From positions 2,721-13,121 of the forward strand of contig PDHQ01000617.1 of the NCBI GenBank assembly GCA_003339415.1: a stretch of 10,401 nucleotides of DNA. The letters run 5' to 3'. Origin of the DNA: Ophiocordyceps camponoti-saundersi (nom. inval.) (lineage: Eukaryota > Ascomycota > Sordariomycetes > Hypocreales > Ophiocordycipitaceae). A program made the position numbers and the translations under genes. Under the pieces are notes generated by a model. It was not told the origin of the DNA. It did not search any database and was given only the letters and a program-made list of their open reading frames with translations. Of this stretch, positions 8,160 through 10,401 are shown piece by piece (within the stretch, counting starts at the first letter, position 1; each line of letters starts with the position of its first letter).

Positions 8160-8259
8160 GGTAGTAATACTAAAAGCGATAATGCTAAAGGGGTTTAAAT
8201 CCCCTATAACCGGAGGGGTTTAAATCCCTTATTACCGGAGGGGTTTAAATCCCCTATAA
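8160..8259. repeat. 15 bp units followed by 25 bp near-palindromic tandem repeat
   Basis: Two 15 bp units (8160-8174 and 8175-8189) lead into three copies of a 25 bp unit (about 8185-8209, 8210-8234 and 8235-8259) whose core is GGGGTTTAAATCCC(C/T). G4 and C4 arms around TTTAAAT make each unit nearly self-complementary. Copies 2 and 3 begin CCGGAG. Confidence 0.88.
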
Positions 8260-8282
8260 AGTTAGCTATAGCTACTAAGTAA

Positions 8283-8699
8283 GTATTTATAGTAATAGCT
8301 AGGAGCGATAGCTATAACGAGGTTATAGAAACTAACGCGTCGCGATAAAAGGCTACGATACTAAAGGCTACGATACTAAAAGTAGTAATACTAGAGGCTA
8401 TAATACCGAAAAGGTTTAAATTCCCTAAGGGCGTAAGCTAACGAAAACTCCCTATTTTTAACGCTACCTAGGTAAGTAATCTACTACGCGGATAATCCCT
8501 TAGTTTAGGTTTAATCTTTAGTGCGATAATATTAAGCGAGAACTTAGCCTATATTATCTTAGCTGCTGCCTCGAAAGATATAGTATTAAGCGCGGTAGCG
8601 CCGGCTTTAGGAATAAAAGAGGCATATATAATATACGCTATCGTTTAAGATAGCAATTTAAGCTTAGTAAGTAATAAGGTACTTCCTCGATCTTATTAA
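8283..8699 (+). pseudogene. Stop-poor decayed frame with pentapeptide repeat
   Basis: In the frame that contains AAG at 8349-8351 there are 139 codons with TAA/TAG at 8346, 8439, 8469, 8493, 8646 and 8697, and open runs of 30 codons (8349-8438) and 50 codons (8496-8645). The first run encodes a five-residue repeat, KATIL KATIL KVVIL EAIIP, then KRFKFP; many of the Ile codons are ATA, which ACA (Thr) becomes under RIP. The second run is Ala/Ser/Leu-rich, with LAAASKDIVLSAVAPALG in the middle. A similar repeat-plus-KGFKSP block occurs at 8160-8200 in another frame, suggesting internal duplication. No family is recognised, no start codon is present, and the opposite strand cannot be excluded. 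Confidence 0.3.
8351..8410. repeat. 15 bp tandem repeat, 4 copies
   Basis: GGCTACGATACTAAA at 8351-8365, repeated exactly at 8366-8380, then AGTAGTAATACTAGA (8381-8395) and GGCTATAATACCGAA (8396-8410). A degenerate copy of the 25 bp unit (CCGAAAAGGTTTAAATTCCC) follows at 8406-8425, repeating the order seen at 8160-8259. Confidence 0.92.
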
Positions 8700-8764
8700 T
8701 CTTATATATAGTCTTAAACTCTTAAATAGCGGTGGCCCTACGCTTCTTATAAAGGAAGAATAAA

Positions 8765-8802
8765 TCTTTATCCGTTATATTAGTCTTTATCCGTTATATT
8801 AA
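8765..8802. repeat. 19 bp direct duplication
   Basis: TCTTTATCCGTTATATTAG at 8765-8783 is followed at once by TCTTTATCCGTTATATTA at 8784-8801. It lies at the left edge of the 165 bp duplication. Confidence 0.85.
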
Positions 8803-9092
8803 ATTTAACTATATCCCGGTCTTTACGTAGCTATATAGTATAACTATTTATTATTCTTAGAGACCGGATATATAACGGGCACCGTATAGGTACCCTTGCT
8901 TCTTAGGAGTTTACTACGCTAATAATCCCTAGCTATAGCTAATATAGGTCTTTATTTATTATATTAGATTTAACCACGTCCCGGTCTTTACGCAGCTATA
9001 CGGTATAACTATTCGTTATTCTTAGAGACCGGATATATAACGGGCATTATAAAGGTACCCTCGCTTTTTAGGAGTCTACTACGCTAATAATC
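8783..9092. repeat. 165 bp tandem duplication
   Basis: Copy 1 (8783-8947) and copy 2 (8948 to about 9092) share CCCGGTCTTTACG(T/C)AGCTATA, TATTCTTAGAGACCGGATAT, ATAACGGGCA, GGTACCC.TGCTT and TTTAGGAGT.TACTACGCTAATAATC in the same order. Most differences are C/T or G/A at CpA or TpG type sites, as if one ancestral pair had been mutated independently. Copy 2 keeps CCACG (8974-8978) and GCA (8993), where copy 1 has CTATA and GTA. The period is 55 codons long. Each copy ends with the 17 bp motif. Confidence 0.88.
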
Positions 9093-9320
9093 TTAATAAA
9101 GTTTTCCTCGGCGTTTCCTCGCTAGTATTATAGCCTCTATTAGCTACGATCTATCTTTAGATTTCTATTTCTTAAGAGTCTACTATATTAATAATCCCTA
9201 GCTATAGCTAGTAATAGAGTCTTCCTCGGCGTTTCCTCGCTAGTATTATAGCCTCTATTAGCCGCGATCTATTTTCGGATTTCTAAAGCTTCTACTTAGG
9301 AGTCTACCACGCTAATAATC
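9093..9320. repeat. 118 bp tandem duplication
   Basis: TTCCTCGGCGTTTCCTCGCT then AGTATTATAGCCTCTATTAG, CGATCTAT.TT and GGATTTCTA-like sequence occur from about 9104 and again from about 9222. Each copy ends in (G)AGTCTAC and a 17 bp motif (9180 and 9304). The second copy has a small insertion (AAAGCTTC) before the motif. Confidence 0.85.
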
Positions 9321-9386
9321 CGTAACTTATAAATATTAGCGGAAGCCCTAGTAGCTAAAAAAGAAAGAGAAAAGTAGGCGGATAGT

Positions 9387-9656
9387 CTACTACGCCGATA
9401 ATCTAGTTTAGATAAGCTAACTACTACGCCGATAATCTACTACGCTAATAATCTAAATCTATTACGCCGATAATCTACTACGCGGATAATCCGCGTAGCT
9501 ATTTACTACGCTAATAATCCGCGTAGTAATTTACTACGCTAATAATCTAGTTTAGATAATCTAGAACTTTAGGACGTAAGCGGATAGTTTACTACGCTAA
9601 TAATCTAAATCTACTATACTAATAATCTACTACGCGGATAATCCTAGTCCGCGTAG
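9387..9656. repeat. Dense cluster of 17 bp motifs with palindromes
   Basis: Nine motif copies fall in 270 bp. Three near-perfect inverted repeats are formed by them: CTACGCGGAT/ATCCGCGTAG at 9478-9498; GCGTAGTAA/TTACTACGC at 9521-9539 with a one-base centre; and CTACGCGGA (9630-9638) with TCCGCGTAG (9648-9656). Confidence 0.85.
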
Positions 9657-9668
9657 GTAATCCGCTTA

Positions 9669-9785
9669 CTTATACTCTACGCGGTAAAGGTAAATAGTAA
9701 AGAGGCGGGCGATACGGTTTAATAACTTATCCTCCTTCCTCCGGTAGCGGTTATTTTCCTCGTTATATATTTTTCGGGCAGTAGC
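9669..9785 (-). pseudogene. Stop-free minus-strand fragment, family unknown
   Basis: Thirty-nine codons without a stop, from GCT at 9785 down to AAG at 9669, preceded and followed by TAA. The reading is charged and protein-like, starting ARKIYNEENNRYRRKEDK and ending RVEYK. It then runs on, after one TAA, into the 17 bp motif cluster. I do not recognise it. The neighbouring minus-strand frame can be forced to resemble Gypsy polymerase, but less convincingly. Confidence 0.25.
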
Positions 9786-10344
9786 TTAGGCGGAGGTAAG
9801 GTCGAGGAGGGGCTATTACCTTAAATTTATTAAATTCCGCAATCTTCGCTATAATACCTTTTTAGTCGGGGTATTATTAGGCTTTTCGAATAATAGCTAT
9901 ACTATTACTAACTCCTATATTAAGTTTCGATACGCGAGTAAAAAGGCTAACTAAAAAAGGGTGCGTTTAGTTATATTTATTTTACTAAAAGTCCCTATCT
10001 TCCTCGAGACTTTTAGACTTTAATAAGTTATCTTTTTAGGCGTTATACCTTAAGGGTTTCGAACTATAGTAAGATAAGGTTAGTTTACGATAGGGGTTTT
10101 TAGGGGCTTTAGGAGGGTAAGGATACTTTTTACTTCTATAGTAAACGACGGGTTATAATAGGCTAAGGAAGGGGGGAAGAAGAGGGGGAGATAATATTTA
10201 GGAGGAGGAGAAAGGAGGAGGGTAGAGGGTAAAGATACTTTTTACTCCTAAGGTATAGGTAGTCTACCACGCTAATAATCCGCCACTAGGTAGCAATATC
10301 CCTTACGCTAACGGCCTATTAGTTTTAGGAATAGTTATCTTATC

Positions 10345-10346
<2 letters not shown>
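9786..10346. other. Decayed right flank with purine-rich tract
   Basis: No domain is recognised. A 26-28 bp direct repeat with the core GATACTTTTTACT lies at 10111-10136 and 10222-10249, 112 bp apart. Between them, 10166-10222 is almost pure purine on the plus strand. One outlying 17 bp motif sits at 10264. Confidence 0.6.

Positions 10347-10401
<55 letters not shown>
10347..10401. other. Terminal run of 55 C, probable artefact
   Basis: Unbroken C from 10347 to the window end. Read from the other strand it is poly-G, the typical no-signal output of two-colour sequencing chemistry at read ends, and its position at the very end suggests a contig edge. It is not a telomere: no TTAGGG/CCCTAA array is present. 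Confidence 0.85.

Larger units (their letters stand above)
8047..10280. repeat. 17 bp interspersed motif family, about 17 copies
   Basis: Consensus YTACYACGCNRATAATC, RIP-variable at several places. Starts found by eye: 8047, 8481, 8911, 9076, 9180, 9304, 9387, 9421, 9437, 9459, 9475, 9503, 9531, 9589, 9611, 9627 and 10264. All lie in the same orientation. Copies at 9304 and 10264 keep CCACGC, suggesting an original CTACCACGC core; the TAA or GAT after GC varies as C, G or T plus AATAA. Copies at 8047, 8911 and 9180 are followed by the same CCCTAGCTAT.GCTA. The densest part is 9387-9644. Spacing is irregular, so this is not a CRISPR array or simple satellite. Confidence 0.85.
1..10346. other. 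RIP-mutated, AT-rich repeat-derived block
   Basis: CpA and TpG are almost missing on both strands while CpG, CpT and CpC are plentiful and TpA is greatly over-represented. That is the signature of fungal repeat-induced point mutation, which turns CpA into TpA in duplicated DNA during the sexual cycle. Consequences seen directly: only 3 ATG on the plus strand (near 6247, 7750 and 8182) and 3 CAT (near 3321, 8622 and 9044), hardly any TGA, and TAA/TAG in every frame. Ordinary CpG deamination is not the explanation because CpG is abundant. Depletion runs from end to end, so the whole window was probably repeated DNA. No tRNA, rRNA or intact gene was seen. Confidence 0.9.

Noticed and set aside
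9387..9656. CRISPR-like array from the 17 bp motif
   Set aside because: Spacing is irregular, some copies abut with no spacer, and the host context is fungal.
9650..9850. Gypsy reverse-transcriptase linker (PP.RPY...PLY-like reading) on the minus strand
   Set aside because: The key Asp-His after RPY is absent, many stops interrupt it, and an adjacent frame is more open.
3..10286. Terminal inverted repeats at the window ends (AGTGGCGG at 3-10 and CCGCCACT at 10279-10286)
   Set aside because: Only eight bases match and flanking sequence does not continue the match; window edges are arbitrary.
10320..10401. Telomere at the right end
   Set aside because: The end is pure C with no TTAGGG/CCCTAA units, a sequence RIP would not have destroyed.

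Overview
This window holds no intact gene on either strand that I can support. It looks like AT-rich, repeat-derived DNA from a filamentous ascomycete (Pezizomycotina-type genome) that has been through very heavy repeat-induced point mutation (RIP). By hand tally CpA plus TpG occurs only about 90 times in 10.4 kb, where base composition would predict more than a thousand. TpA is everywhere, and CpG, CpT and CpC are all common. Almost every potential start is gone (I find 6 ATG over both strands), nearly all stops are TAA or TAG, and protein families can be recognised only through short motifs.

Layout. Positions 1-2300 are decayed AT-rich DNA with a (TA)n tract near the left edge and one stop-poor stretch (1452-1685). 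Positions 2317-3737 carry a set of stop-poor plus-strand frames that look like a decayed spliced gene, including a phase-consistent candidate intron (2909-2958) and a GC- and purine-rich island (about 3060-3260). Positions 4220-6708 are bounded by two diverged direct copies of a roughly 290 bp repeat. Between them, on the minus strand, lies the best identified remnant: the C-terminal catalytic part of a Ty1/Copia-type integrase, with the second Asp and the Glu still encoded 35 codons apart (one base missing). I read this as a truncated, rearranged LTR retrotransposon.

From about 7660 rightwards the sequence becomes a nested tandem-repeat zone: a 33 bp repeat, a 15 bp repeat interleaved with a 25 bp near-palindromic repeat, a 165 bp and a 118 bp duplication, and a 17 bp motif present about 17 times between 8047 and 10280, several copies forming perfect palindromes. 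The window ends in a run of 55 C, most likely a sequencing or assembly artefact.

The parts most worth a second look are the 17 bp palindromic motif family, the strong sparing of CpA in GpCpA context, and the candidate decayed intron-containing gene. All counts and alignments here were done by eye.
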